Source: an uncultured Verrucomicrobiota bacterium (GTDB lineage Bacteria > Verrucomicrobiota > Verrucomicrobiia > Limisphaerales > UBA9464). From it: DNA of 64,000 nt. Positions 27,205-36,708 of the stretch are shown here, in pieces. The translations under genes were made by a program, and so were the position numbers. The first letter of the stretch is position 1. Every line of letters begins with the position of its first letter. The notes beneath the pieces are model-generated. The model had not been told where the DNA came from. It made no database searches and was given only the letters and a program-made list of their open reading frames with translations. The stretch spans positions 1-64,000 of the forward strand of contig CAIVQB010000018.1 of assembly GCA_903907925.1 (NCBI GenBank), written 5' to 3'.

Positions 27205-28055
27205 GTCGCGGAAAGTGCTAAGGGCGCGGGCTCTTCCGTGACCGTCACCTCGACCTCCATTTCGCGGCGGGTGATGCCTTTGTAGTTGCCGCGGACGGGG
27301 GGGACGTCGGCGTAGTCGCGGCCGACGGCGAGTTTCACGTAGCGTTCGTCCGGTTGACGGCCGTGGGTGGGGTCGAGAGCGCGCCAGCCGATTTCGGGCA
27401 GGAAGACTTCCACCCAGGCATGGCTGGCTTGGGCGCCCGGGGTGCAAAGGTAGCCGCTGACGTACAGCGCCGGGATCTGGATCGAGCGACAAAGCCCGAT
27501 CAGAACATGGGCGAAATCCTGGCAAACCCCCACCCGGGCCGCCAACGCGTCGCGCATGTGGGTTTGGGCGTGGGTCGAGAGCGGGGTGTAGGTGAGGTGC
27601 GCCTGGACGAAGCGGTTCAGGGCCTGCGCGGCCTGCCAGAGATCGGTGTGACCGGCGGTGGCGTCGAGTGCCATGCGCCAGAGAGCGGGATCGTTTTCGA
27701 CGAACTCACTCGATTGAAGGTAGTCAAAGCAGCGTTCCAATCGCGCCAGCGACGGTGCAACGGAAAGAGGCACCGGCGTGGCCGCGGGATCGAGCCAGTT
27801 GGCGCCGGTCGTCGTCACCCGGGTCCGGGATTCGATGGTCAATGACGCGTGGGGCGGGGTGATTTCGAAATGATGGACCCAGTTCAGGTAAAAATCCTGG
27901 TAACGTCGGACGGCGACCGCGGGATCAATCCGTAGTTCGAAGGAATCGCAGGTCTGGTGCTCGTTGCTGAACGGCTGGAGTCGGACCTCGTTGAAGCTCT
28001 CCTTCACCGGTGTGGAATACCGGTACCGGGTTCGGTGGAGGATGAAGAGCCTCAT
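27201..28055 (-). CDS. Transglutaminase-like cysteine peptidase family protein
   Basis: This 284-residue protein has an N-terminal bacterial transglutaminase-associated beta region (FILHRTRYRYSTPVKESFNE). The catalytic domain follows: cysteine in RVGVCQDFAHVLIGLCRS, histidine in ASHAWVEVFLPEIGW and aspartate in ALDPTHGR. These cytoplasmic proteins probably act as peptidases or cross-linking enzymes and often occur in operons with circularly permuted ATP-grasp proteins, which are absent here. The ATG at 28055 gives the standard family N-terminus. It overlaps thiD by four bases. Confidence 0.9.
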   Translation of the reverse strand: MRLFILHRTRYRYSTPVKESFNEVRLQPFSNEHQTCDSFELRIDPAVAVRRYQDFYLNWVHHFEITPPHASLTIESRTRVTTTGANWLDPAATPVPLSVAPSLARLERCFDYLQSSEFVENDPALWRMALDATAGHTDLWQAAQALNRFVQAHLTYTPLSTHAQTHMRDALAARVGVCQDFAHVLIGLCRSIQIPALYVSGYLCTPGAQASHAWVEVFLPEIGWRALDPTHGRQPDERYVKLAVGRDYADVPPVRGNYKGITRREMEVEVTVTEEPAPLALSAT

Positions 28056-28145
28056 CGTGCGGAGCCTGACGAAGAAGTAGCCCTGCGGGCAAGCGTTGCA
28101 AAAGGCCGTTGACGGTCCCCGGGGGACCCCGGTCATGCTGATCGC

Positions 28146-29753
28146 ATGTTCCTGCCCCTTGTTCGCCGTGCAGCCCCGTCGGAATCCGCCGTGGCGCGCA
28201 CCTTTTCCCCGGCCGTGTTGCTGGCATCCGCGCTGACGCTGACCCTTCCGGTCGCGGCTGAAGTCCGCCTGCATCCCCTGTTCTCCGATCATGGCATACT
28301 CCAGCGAGGCATCCGGGTGCCGGTATGGGGCACCGGCGATGAAGGCGAACGGGTCACGGTGGAATTCGCCGGCCAAAAGGTGTCCACCACCGCGCACAAC
28401 GGCCGCTGGCAGGTGTCGTTGAGTCCGTTGAAGGCTTCGAACCACGGCGCGGTACTGAAAGCGAGTGGCCCCGCCAACGCGACCGAGGTCACCGATGTGG
28501 TCGTCGGCGAGGTCTGGATTTGCTCCGGTCAATCCAACATGGAATGGCCGTTGAGCCGCAGCTACCAGCCGGAGGCCGACATCCAGGCCAGTGCCAATCC
28601 GAACCTGCGGTTGTTCACCGTCGCGAAGCGGCGGTCGCCCGAGGCGAAGACCGATCTCGATTACGCCAAGCATTCCTGGGCGGTTGCGGGACCGGACACG
28701 GTGAAGAATTTCTCCGCGGTCGGCTATTATTTTGGTCGGAACCTCGAAGAAGATCTGAAATCCCAGGGTGTTCCCGTCGGATTGATCCACACCAGTTGGG
28801 GTGGATCTCCGGCCGAAGTGTGGATGAGCGACTCGGCGATCCGGGCGAATCCCTCCTACGCTCGCGATCTTCAGGAAGCCGATGCGGCAGCGTACCTGGG
28901 CTATCAAAAGGGCCTGCTCGCCTGGGAAACGGAGAAGGCGGCCGCTGTGGCCAAAGGCGAAGCGTTCACCAAGAACCGTCCCTTTGCGCCGTGGCAGAAT
29001 TCCGAACTCTACAACGGCATGATCGCCAACCTCATTCCCTACGCCATCAAGGGAGCGATCTGGTACCAGGGCGAATCCAACGCCGGACGGGCCTGGCAGT
29101 ACCGCGAATTGTACGGCGACATGATCAAGAACTGGCGTCGCGATTGGGGCCAGGGCGATTTCCATTTCTACGCGGTGCAACTGGCGCCGTGGGACAAGAG
29201 CCGGAGGCGGGAGATGTCAGTGATCGCCAGCGAAGTGGGCGATTCCAATTGGGCCGAATTGCGTGAAGCGCAGGATTTTGTTGCCGCCACGGTTCCCAAC
29301 ACCGGAGTCGCGGTGATCACCGATGTGGGCGACAAGGACGACATCCATCCCACCCGCAAGGCCCCGGTCGGTGCGCGTCTGGCCCTGCTGGCGCGGTCGA
29401 AGGCCTACCATGAACCGGTGGAATCCTCCGGTCCGGTGGTCCGCACCTTCACCTTCGTCGGTGGCGAAGCACTGCTGGATTTCAGCCATGTGGGCAGTCG
29501 GCTGCAAACCCGGGATGGACTCGCTCCGACTGGATTCTCGGTCGCCGGTGAGGATCACAAGTTTCACGCGGCGACCGCCCGGATCCGCGGCAGATCCGAA
29601 ATCGTCGTCCAGAGCTCCGAAGTTGCGAAGCCGGTTGCGGTTCGCTACGGCTGGGCCGACTATCCGGTGGTGAATCTGAGAAACGGTGCGGGTCTTCCCG
29701 CGTCACCGTTCCGCACGGATTCCTGGGAATTGACCACCCAGAAGAAACCGTGA
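28146..29753 (+). CDS. Sialate O-acetylesterase-like protein (SASA domain)
   Basis: This 535-residue exported protein has a signal segment near residues 20-38 (SPAVLLASALTLTLPVAAEV). The SGNH-type serine is in CSGQSNMEWPLSRS (about residue 129). Other conserved parts are LIHTSWGGSPAEVWMSD and AIKGAIWYQGESNAGRAW, and DKDDIHPTRKAPVGARLAL carries the catalytic DxxH. It removes acetyl groups from carbohydrate, sialate or other sugars. The gene is followed by a BNR-repeat protein, which makes a periplasmic glycan-degrading pair plausible. It is divergent from the transglutaminase gene. Confidence 0.92.
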   Translation: MFLPLVRRAAPSESAVARTFSPAVLLASALTLTLPVAAEVRLHPLFSDHGILQRGIRVPVWGTGDEGERVTVEFAGQKVSTTAHNGRWQVSLSPLKASNHGAVLKASGPANATEVTDVVVGEVWICSGQSNMEWPLSRSYQPEADIQASANPNLRLFTVAKRRSPEAKTDLDYAKHSWAVAGPDTVKNFSAVGYYFGRNLEEDLKSQGVPVGLIHTSWGGSPAEVWMSDSAIRANPSYARDLQEADAAAYLGYQKGLLAWETEKAAAVAKGEAFTKNRPFAPWQNSELYNGMIANLIPYAIKGAIWYQGESNAGRAWQYRELYGDMIKNWRRDWGQGDFHFYAVQLAPWDKSRRREMSVIASEVGDSNWAELREAQDFVAATVPNTGVAVITDVGDKDDIHPTRKAPVGARLALLARSKAYHEPVESSGPVVRTFTFVGGEALLDFSHVGSRLQTRDGLAPTGFSVAGEDHKFHAATARIRGRSEIVVQSSEVAKPVAVRYGWADYPVVNLRNGAGLPASPFRTDSWELTTQKKP

Positions 29754-29829
29754 GGCACGTCGGTTGTTCAGCGTGAAGACGGGTTGAGCCCGCGGGCGTC
29801 GTCGCGCCAGTTTGAAAGCACTCTTTGGA

Positions 29830-30861
29830 ATGAAACTCCTTCGCCTTGCCCTGCCGGCTCTCTGCGGTTGGGCGGCCGCCTGCCTTGCCGTTGCCCAAAC
29901 CCCGGTGGGATTGGTGCGGACCGAGTTCCTCGCGGATCCGCCGCCCACACCTTCCTCTCATGCCTCGACGATTTGCGAGTTGAAGGGCGGCCTGGCGGCG
30001 GCGTGGTTCGGTGGAACGGCTGAACGGCAGCGCGACGTCGTGATTTGGTTCATCCGCCAGGAGAAAGGCGTCTGGACCCGCCCGGCCGAGGTGGCCCGGG
30101 GCGATGAAGATGGCGACGAACAATGGGCCTGCTGGAATCCGGTCCTGGTGCAGCCGCAGAAGGGTCCGCTGCTGTTGTACTACAAGGTCGGTCCGAGTCC
30201 TTCCGAATGGTGGGGCCGGCTGAAGACCTCCGATGACGGCGGCATCCACTGGTCCGCGTCCCGGCGGCTGCCCAAGGGAATCATCGGACCGGTTCGCAAC
30301 AAACCCATCGAGTTAAGCCCGGGCATCCTGCTTTGCGGCGCCAGCGAAGAGAGTTCGGGTTGGCGGGTGCATATGGAAACTGTGCGCCAGCCGGGGAGCG
30401 CCTCGCCTTCCTGGAGCCGGACGGTGGACCTGAATTCCGCCCTCGAATTCGGTGCCATCCAGCCGACGATTCTGGTTTGGCCGGATCTCGGGATCCAGAT
30501 TCTGTGCCGGACCCGGCAGAAGCTTCTCACCGAATCGTGGAGCACCGACGGCGGGATGAGTTGGAGCCGGATGCGCCGGACCGACATCCCCAATCCGAAC
30601 AGCGGTGTGGACGCGGTGATGTTGAAGGATGGCCGGGCGTTGTTGGTTTACAACCCGACCACCGAGTCGCGGCATTCACTGGGAGTGGCGTTGATCGAAG
30701 AAGGACGGAAGTGGCACCATGTCCTGAATCTCGAAGACGACGCGGGCGAGTACAGCTACCCGGCGGTGATCCAGACCGCGGACGGAATGGTCCACACCAC
30801 CTACACGTGGAAGCGCGAGAAAATCAAACACGCGGTCATTGATCCCGCCCTGTTGAAGTAG
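29830..30861 (+). CDS. BNR-repeat (sialidase-superfamily) protein
   Basis: This 343-residue exported protein has signal peptide MKLLRLALPALCGWAAACLA. It has a six-bladed propeller look with Asp-box type repeats such as TSDDGGIHWSASRRLP and STDGGMSWSRM. The first blade reads SSHASTICELKGGLAAAWFGG. Members of this group are annotated as exo-sialidases, but in PVC bacteria the substrates are often other glycans, so the name should be read as a fold. The ATG at 29830 was preferred to a TTG at 29812. Its last 26 bases overlap the convergent histidine kinase gene. Confidence 0.85.
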   Translation: MKLLRLALPALCGWAAACLAVAQTPVGLVRTEFLADPPPTPSSHASTICELKGGLAAAWFGGTAERQRDVVIWFIRQEKGVWTRPAEVARGDEDGDEQWACWNPVLVQPQKGPLLLYYKVGPSPSEWWGRLKTSDDGGIHWSASRRLPKGIIGPVRNKPIELSPGILLCGASEESSGWRVHMETVRQPGSASPSWSRTVDLNSALEFGAIQPTILVWPDLGIQILCRTRQKLLTESWSTDGGMSWSRMRRTDIPNPNSGVDAVMLKDGRALLVYNPTTESRHSLGVALIEEGRKWHHVLNLEDDAGEYSYPAVIQTADGMVHTTYTWKREKIKHAVIDPALLK

Positions 30862-32074
30862 GCTCCGGAGTTCGCCGGGCGCTGCCGGGTGGCAGCGGAA
30901 TGAGCGCCTCGATTTCCGTGCCGGCGTGGCGATGGGATTTGATTTGAAGCGTGCCGCCGACATAGGCCGCCCGTTCGCGCATGCCGACGAGACCCAAGCC
31001 ACCCTTTTGTTTTCCACGCACCGGCCTACGTTGCGGATCGAATCCGATGCCATCGTCGGCAATCACCAACCGTACCAAGCCGTCGGTGACATTCAGGTTC
31101 ACCGTGACGTGGTGGGCGCCGGCGTGCTTCTCCGAGTTTTTCAACGCTTCCTGCAGAATGCGGTAGATCGTCAGCTCAATGTCGTCTGGCAAACGCTCAA
31201 TCAAACCCACGACCATCTTGACCGGAACGCCCGCTTGTTCGGCGAACTGGGTGCAGATTTCGCGCAGGGCGGCGATCAGACCCAGGTGTTCCAAGACCCC
31301 GGGTCGCAGATTGCGCGAGATCCGTTCCACTTCATCGGCTGCTTCTCCGAGCAACTTGGCGAGCTCGCTGGCCTCCCGCTTTGCCGTCGCTTCGCGTGCC
31401 GGAAGCCGGTCCGCCAGCGTCTGGCTGCGAACCAAAATGGCGCAGAGCAGTTGGGTGATGTGATCGTGCAATTCGAGCGCCACGCGACCGCGTTCGGCCT
31501 CCTGCACCTGCACCACGCGGTGGGTCAATGCCCGCAACAGCTCCTCATTGCGTCGCGCCTCGGTCAGATCGGTCACCACCAGACCGAGGGTTGCACCGGT
31601 GGAATTCTTCCGGGGAAGCGGACGAATGGACAGTTGCACCGGCATTCGAGAACCGCTGCTGGTGTTGAGGATCGTCTGGAGTTTTGCACCCACCTTGCCG
31701 GCGCGTTTCAGAAGGGGTTGCAGAGCCGCCTGGTCTTCAGCGGCGAGAAAACGGCGAAACGAACTGCCGGTCACCTGCTCGAGCGGATAGTCAACCATCC
31801 GGGCGAAGCCCTGATTGGCGTAGAGAACGGCCCCGTCCGCCGTCAATGTCAGCGCCCCCTCGTTCATCGATTCGATCAGCACCCGGTAGGCATGGTCGGC
31901 ACCCTCCAGGGTGAACACCCGCGGACCGGCCTGACCCGCGACCACCAGGGCATCCACTTCGCCGGAGCGAATGGCGGTGAGGGTTGATTCCGCCTCGGCG
32001 AGGCGAATGCGGAGGCGGGTGAGTTCGCGGACTGGATCCGGCGTTGGAGAGCGTCCGCGCTTGGGAGTGTTCAC
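30836..32074 (-). CDS. PAS-domain histidine kinase (HisKA_3 type) of the kai operon
   Basis: This 412-residue cytoplasmic kinase has a PAS domain at about residues 60-170 (LIESMNEGALTLTADGAVLY). A short linker leads to a NarL-type dimerisation domain with the phospho-accepting histidine in RGRVALELHDHITQLL. The ATPase domain has ILQEALKNSEKHAGAHHV, IADDGIGFD and GGLGLVGMRERAAYVGG. No membrane segment is visible, so it senses an internal cue. The start is GTG at 32074, overlapping the TGA of kaiB by four bases. No response regulator lies next to it. Placement directly after kaiC-kaiB-kaiB suggests it is the output or input kinase of that system. Confidence 0.9.
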   Translation of the reverse strand: MNTPKRGRSPTPDPVRELTRLRIRLAEAESTLTAIRSGEVDALVVAGQAGPRVFTLEGADHAYRVLIESMNEGALTLTADGAVLYANQGFARMVDYPLEQVTGSSFRRFLAAEDQAALQPLLKRAGKVGAKLQTILNTSSGSRMPVQLSIRPLPRKNSTGATLGLVVTDLTEARRNEELLRALTHRVVQVQEAERGRVALELHDHITQLLCAILVRSQTLADRLPAREATAKREASELAKLLGEAADEVERISRNLRPGVLEHLGLIAALREICTQFAEQAGVPVKMVVGLIERLPDDIELTIYRILQEALKNSEKHAGAHHVTVNLNVTDGLVRLVIADDGIGFDPQRRPVRGKQKGGLGLVGMRERAAYVGGTLQIKSHRHAGTEIEALIPLPPGSARRTPEPTSTGRDQ

Positions 32075-32424
32075 GGACGAACTGAGGTCTTCGCGGCGAC
32101 ATCCAACCCGACAAACAGACCGCTGGTCTTGGTCAGATTACCAATCAGCCGGCGTACCGGCTTGGGAAACTCACGAACCAGCGTCGGTGTGGCGACAATC
32201 TGGCCGTCCCGCGCGAGGATCGGCTGTTGAAAGACGTCGATGACTTCCAACTCGTAGTGGCCCTCGAACTCGGTTTCACACAGGTGACGCGCACGCAGGA
32301 TCGCCTTGCGGGATCGGTCGGTGGCACCCGCCACGTAGAGCCGCAGGACGCATTTCTCCGTGGGCCGGGCCGCCAAGGCGCGTTCGAAGGCCTTCGTGGT
32401 GCGGTTGGATGGGGTGGCTTTCAC
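32071..32424 (-). CDS. kaiB: KaiB-like protein (second copy)
   Basis: This 117-residue thioredoxin-fold protein has CVLRLYVAGATDRSRKAILR, then YELEVIDVFQQPILARDGQI and VATPTLVREFPKPVRRLIG. These are the conserved KaiB regions. Compared with the first KaiB it differs at many positions, so the two are old paralogues rather than a recent duplication. It starts 15 bases after the stop of the first kaiB and overlaps the kinase start by four bases. In known clocks KaiB binds KaiC; binding here is inferred from the operon. Confidence 0.88.
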   Translation of the reverse strand: MKATPSNRTTKAFERALAARPTEKCVLRLYVAGATDRSRKAILRARHLCETEFEGHYELEVIDVFQQPILARDGQIVATPTLVREFPKPVRRLIGNLTKTSGLFVGLDVAAKTSVRP

Positions 32425-32439
32425 GGACGTCGGGCTGGG

Positions 32440-32769
32440 CTATTGGGCGGATCGCAGATCCAACCCCACCAACACGCGTTCGGTGTCGGAAAGGTCGCCG
32501 ATGATCTTTCGCACCGGTTCCGGCAGCTTCCGCACCAGGGTGGGAATGGCCAGAATCTGATCGCCCTTCGACAGTTGGGGTCGTTCGAGCAGATCAATCA
32601 CCTCGATGCTGTACTGGCCGCTGAGATGGGTCTCGCAGATGTTCTTGAGGTTCGAGAATGCCGTCAGTGACTTGGGCGTCTGGCCCGCCACGTAGAGACG
32701 GAGTTGCCACAGCTTTTCGGGCGGGGGATTTGCGCGGGCGGCCCGCCGTTTCACCGGTTTTGTTTTCAT
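32440..32769 (-). CDS. kaiB: KaiB-like protein (first copy)
   Basis: This 109-residue protein has [39 protein letters not shown] and [20 protein letters not shown], all typical of KaiB. The N-terminus is basic ([11 protein letters not shown]). Its ATG overlaps the TGA of kaiC by four bases, so translation is likely coupled. It is followed by a second, divergent KaiB gene. Confidence 0.9.
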   Translation of the reverse strand: MKTKPVKRRAARANPPPEKLWQLRLYVAGQTPKSLTAFSNLKNICETHLSGQYSIEVIDLLERPQLSKGDQILAIPTLVRKLPEPVRKIIGDLSDTERVLVGLDLRSAQ

Positions 32770-34532
32770 CGGGTTTTGGTTTTCGGTTTGGAGCTTCCCA
32801 CCGCGCCGGTCGTCACCGATATGTCGGCCTGGCGCAGGCGGCCCAATTCGCTCCGCTCGGTGGTGAGCAATCGCGTCTGGGTTCCGATCTGTTCGTCAAT
32901 CTGGCGGAATTCTTCCGCGGTGGCCTCATGCTCAGAGCGCAGTCCGCTGATCTGTCGTTCGAGCGCCATCCGTTTGCTCTCCAGTTCGCGCTTGCGGCGG
33001 CCGGCCTCCTGTTGACCCGCCAGCGTCGCGGCTTTTTCGGAGGCGGTCTGCGCCGCCCGGGCCGATCCGGTCAGGACGCCGCTGGGACCGATGTAGGCGT
33101 CCACGAGGTCGACGCCGCGATCGGAGATCAAGAATTCCCGGATCTGGTTCGAGTGCGCCATGCCGCGCGCCTTGAGCACGTAGAGGACGCGATTGCGTTC
33201 GCCGTTGCCCTCAAAATCCTGCAGCAGCAACCAGGCGTCCATGAGCGAGGACATCGCCATCTCGGTTTGCTGCAGGGACTGACCGCCCTGGGTCAGGCTG
33301 GTGAAGAGGGTGGTGATCTGTCCGGCCTTCAGGTAGTCGATCAATCGCGTGACCATGCCCTTGCTCTCCGAGGCCGTGCCCGAATCCATGAGACTGGTGA
33401 TGGGATCCACGATGACCACCTCCGGTTGAAAAACGGCGATCTCCTTGAACATCGTCGCGAGATGCATTTCCAGGCCGTAGAGCGAGGGTCGCGCCGAGTG
33501 GAACCGCAGCAGGTTGCGTTTGACCAGCGGCTCCAGGCGCAACCCGATGGAATGCATGTTGCGGATGATCTGGTTGGGTGATTCTTCGAAGGAAAAGAAC
33601 AACGTCCTCTCGCCGCGCCGGGCGGCGGCCTGGGCAAAGTTGGCGGCGATGATGGTCTTGCCCGTGCCCGGTGTGCCGGTGAGCAGAATGCTGCTGCCGC
33701 GGAAGAAGCCGCGTCCGCCCAGCATCGCGTCGAGCCGGGGAATGCCGGTGGCGATCCGCTCGTTCGACACCCCGTGGTTCAATCCCAGCGAAGTGATCGG
33801 CAGCACGCTGAGGCCTGTTTCCCCGATCAGGAACGGGAATTCATTGGTGCCGTGCAGTGCGCCGCGATACTTGACCACCCGCAGATGTCGCGTGGCGATC
33901 TGGTCGTTGACCCGGTGATCCAGCAGGATGACGCAGTCGGAGACGTACTCCTCCAACCCGTGGCGGGTCAGTTGGTCGGAGTCGCGACCACGCTCGGCGG
34001 TGATGACAGCGGTCACGCCCTTGTCCTTGAGCCAGCGGAACAGGCGGCGGAGTTCGGCCCGCAGGATGGCCTCGTTCGGCAGGCCGGCGAACAATGCTTC
34101 GAGCGTGTCCAGCACCACCCGCTTGGCTCCGATGGAATCGATCGCGTGATTCAGCCGGACGAACAACCCCTCCAGATCGTATTCGCCGGTTTCGTGGATT
34201 TCGTTGCGTTCGATGCGGACGTGTTCGAGCAGAATCTTTTTTCGCCGCACCAGGCTGGTCAGATCGAAACCGAGCGAGGCGACATTCGCCTTCAACTCGG
34301 CTTCCGTCTCCTCGAACGACATGAAAACACCGGGCTCGCCGAACTGCGTCGCGCCGCGCACGAGGAATTCCGCGGCGAACAATGTCTTGCCGCAGCCCGC
34401 GCCGCCGCAAACCAGTGTGGGCCGTCCGCGGGGCAGTCCGCCGTCGGTGATTTCATCGAGCCCCTGGATGCCGGTGGGACACTTGGGCAATCGGGTAGCC
34501 CGGAACGCGGCGTGGGAAGCAGGGGGTACCAT
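32766..34532 (-). CDS. kaiC: KaiC-like double RecA ATPase
   Basis: This 588-residue protein has two KaiC domains. CI has the Walker A loop GGAGCGKT at residues 43-50 and the catalytic glutamates in MSFEETE (74-75). CII has GTPGTGKT and FFSFEESPN. The region matching the Ser-Thr phosphorylation pair of cyanobacterial KaiC reads [12 protein letters not shown], so two serines are the candidate sites. [20 protein letters not shown] is the conserved CII end. A C-terminal extension (about residues 500-575, rich in E, K, R, Q) looks like a coiled coil and is absent from Synechococcus KaiC. The ATG at 34532 was preferred to a TTG at 34574. It is the first gene of the kaiC-kaiB-kaiB-kinase operon; no kaiA is present. 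Confidence 0.93.
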   Translation of the reverse strand: MVPPASHAAFRATRLPKCPTGIQGLDEITDGGLPRGRPTLVCGGAGCGKTLFAAEFLVRGATQFGEPGVFMSFEETEAELKANVASLGFDLTSLVRRKKILLEHVRIERNEIHETGEYDLEGLFVRLNHAIDSIGAKRVVLDTLEALFAGLPNEAILRAELRRLFRWLKDKGVTAVITAERGRDSDQLTRHGLEEYVSDCVILLDHRVNDQIATRHLRVVKYRGALHGTNEFPFLIGETGLSVLPITSLGLNHGVSNERIATGIPRLDAMLGGRGFFRGSSILLTGTPGTGKTIIAANFAQAAARRGERTLFFSFEESPNQIIRNMHSIGLRLEPLVKRNLLRFHSARPSLYGLEMHLATMFKEIAVFQPEVVIVDPITSLMDSGTASESKGMVTRLIDYLKAGQITTLFTSLTQGGQSLQQTEMAMSSLMDAWLLLQDFEGNGERNRVLYVLKARGMAHSNQIREFLISDRGVDLVDAYIGPSGVLTGSARAAQTASEKAATLAGQQEAGRRKRELESKRMALERQISGLRSEHEATAEEFRQIDEQIGTQTRLLTTERSELGRLRQADISVTTGAVGSSKPKTKTR

Positions 34533-34777
34533 CACCCGGCACGCTAGGACAACGTCATCAAAGCGATACAACAATTCAGATGGGGTGATTTCCCCATTGC
34601 TGACGCGAGGACACGACGCCGTCAGCCGCTGGACGGGGCTGCGGCGAGGTGGCGTTTCGCGGGTGCGGAGCTGTGGCCGTCACCCGTGCCAGACGCCGTT
34701 TTCAAGGAGACTGCAAACGACGCTCATTCTTCGCACCACCCTTTCCGGGAGGAGGTTCGGACTTGGAGAAAATCCCA

Positions 34778-36694
34778 TCAAGCCGTCGCCGCACCGGGCT
34801 TGCGTCCGATCGGCAGGGTCGGTGTGGAGGACTTCCCCTGAAAGCTGCGCCAGCGCGCGGCGGGCAGACAGCCGATCACGATCAACGCCAATTGGCTGAC
34901 GACAAAGGCGGCGAGGACCTGGAAGGCACCGTTCATGAAGCCGTAGCTATGGAGGCCGATGCCCAGCATGTTCACACCGAACCAGGACCAGCTGGTGACG
35001 ATGTTGCCGGCGATGGCCAGATTGACCAATCCGCGTTCCTTCACCCAGCCGCCCCAACGGGCGTGCAGGATGAGCGCGTTCCACAGCACGATGATCAATG
35101 CCCCGTTTTCCTTGGGATCCCAACCCCAGAACCGGCCCCAGCTTTGATCGGCCCAGATGCCGCCGAGAACGGTTCCGACGAAGCTGAACAGCGTGGCGAA
35201 GCAGACGATGCCGTAAACCATCCGTGCCAGGGAGCGGGCGGTGGCGGGGTCGAGGCTGCTGGTGAAGAATCCGCGCAGCACATAAACGATGGCCAGGAAG
35301 CCGGCGACGTAGGTGCTGGCGTAGCCGAGCGTCACGATCACCACATGGGTCGCCAGCCAGAAATTGGTGTCGAGGACGGCCCGGAGCATTTCCATGGTGT
35401 CGCCTTCGAGCGCGAGATTGTGGGCGATGATGAGAGTGACGAATCCGAGCAGGCTGCCGACGGCGAGCCCGATCGCGTTGCGCCACAGCCGTTCGAGAAC
35501 CAATCCGAGGATCACTGCGCCCCAGCCGATGAAGATGGCCGAGGAATAGAGGTTGGTGACCGGCGGCCGGCCTTCCAGCCACATGCGGAACACGAGGCCC
35601 TCCATGTGGATGATCAAGGCGAGCATCATCAACCAGGACGAGGTGAGCCGCAGCGGTTCTGAGAAGGTGAACCAGAAGGCAATGGCGCAGAGGAAGGCGG
35701 CGATGTAGATGACCAGCGCGTGGTAAAACGGCGCCATGCGGTTGAAGAAGGTTTCGCGGCCCGTCTTGGTCATGTCGGCGGGAACCGTCGCGATGCAGAA
35801 GCGTTCGTATTCGGTGAGCGCGGCATTGAAGGCACCGGCGTCACGGGCTTCAAAGGCGTCCCCCATCTTCGCCCAGGACAATGCGGCGACCGGCAACGGC
35901 GAGCCGCCCGTCAACTCCAGCAGGCGTTCGGGAAAGCGGGCCCAATCAGCTCCCCCCTCCGGCGGAAGAATCAGCGGTAGTTTGTCGGCACGATCCCCGC
36001 GTTGATAAAGAAACCGGGCGGTGGATCGGACGAGTGGATCGTTCTGGAGATCGGCATTTTCGGCAGAGGAACGTGCCCGGGCGGCTTCGAGGGCGTTGGT
36101 TCCGCGCGGAATCGCCTGCTGAAAAGCGACGAGTTCGGCGGCCAGTTGGGACACGCCGGAAGGGCGCGCGGTGTTGAGCAGGGCGTTGTACAACATCAGC
36201 GCGTTGCCGAGCCGGAGGATCCCCTGGTCAAAGGCGTCGCGCTGCGCATCGGCCTTGGCGCCGGCCAGACGGGATTGTTCCTGGAGGATGCTGACATTGG
36301 TGCCGGCCAGAATCTGGGTGAAGGAATAGTGCTGACCGTCCTCGCCCTTCGTCGCGTCCTTCAACGGCAGCCGGAGGAGTGAAATCAAATCCGGATGATC
36401 GATGCGGAACACGCTTCGTTCGCGGGCGGCATCCGGCCGGAACATCACCTCTGCCAGCCATTCGGTCGCGGATAACGAACGCTTTTCCGTCCGGTCATAG
36501 AACGAATACCGTTCGAAAATCTGCACCAACGAATTCCGGGCGAACGAATCGATGGGCTGATGCCGGCCTTTGAAGAGGATCGGCAGGTTGCCAAAGCGGG
36601 TGTAGGCGAATTCGCGATCGGTCGGCGGCACCAGATCGGAGAGAAACCACGCGGCGAACAGCGCCGGAATCAGCAGGGGCAGGTAGCGTTTCAT
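34778..36694 (-). CDS. ccsA: Cytochrome c biogenesis protein CcsA (ResC-like)
   Basis: This 638-residue inner-membrane protein belongs to System II cytochrome c maturation, which delivers heme to the outside for attachment to apocytochromes. The long periplasmic N-terminal part (about residues 25-315) follows one membrane helix. The C-terminal part has multiple helices with the WWD-type tryptophan-rich motif visible as GGIWADQSWGRFWGWDPKE. The ATG at 36694 begins MKRYLPLLIPALFAAWF; the open frame further upstream lies in resB. It is 14 bases downstream of resB. It would serve the heme-binding PSCyt1 proteins encoded earlier in the window, among others. Confidence 0.92.
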   Translation of the reverse strand: MKRYLPLLIPALFAAWFLSDLVPPTDREFAYTRFGNLPILFKGRHQPIDSFARNSLVQIFERYSFYDRTEKRSLSATEWLAEVMFRPDAARERSVFRIDHPDLISLLRLPLKDATKGEDGQHYSFTQILAGTNVSILQEQSRLAGAKADAQRDAFDQGILRLGNALMLYNALLNTARPSGVSQLAAELVAFQQAIPRGTNALEAARARSSAENADLQNDPLVRSTARFLYQRGDRADKLPLILPPEGGADWARFPERLLELTGGSPLPVAALSWAKMGDAFEARDAGAFNAALTEYERFCIATVPADMTKTGRETFFNRMAPFYHALVIYIAAFLCAIAFWFTFSEPLRLTSSWLMMLALIIHMEGLVFRMWLEGRPPVTNLYSSAIFIGWGAVILGLVLERLWRNAIGLAVGSLLGFVTLIIAHNLALEGDTMEMLRAVLDTNFWLATHVVIVTLGYASTYVAGFLAIVYVLRGFFTSSLDPATARSLARMVYGIVCFATLFSFVGTVLGGIWADQSWGRFWGWDPKENGALIIVLWNALILHARWGGWVKERGLVNLAIAGNIVTSWSWFGVNMLGIGLHSYGFMNGAFQVLAAFVVSQLALIVIGCLPAARWRSFQGKSSTPTLPIGRKPGAATA

Positions 36695-36708
36695 CGGAGG
36701 ACGGGGAT

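Noticed and set aside
28146-30861. A sialic acid degradation operon
   Set aside because: Only an SASA-type esterase and a BNR-fold protein are present. No sialic acid lyase, kinase or transporter is nearby, and both folds act on other glycans in PVC bacteria.
30836-34777. A kaiA gene or a response regulator next to the kai operon
   Set aside because: The 245-base gap upstream of kaiC holds no gene, only a short TGGGG/CCCCA hairpin at 34581-34596. The far side of the operon converges on the BNR-repeat gene.
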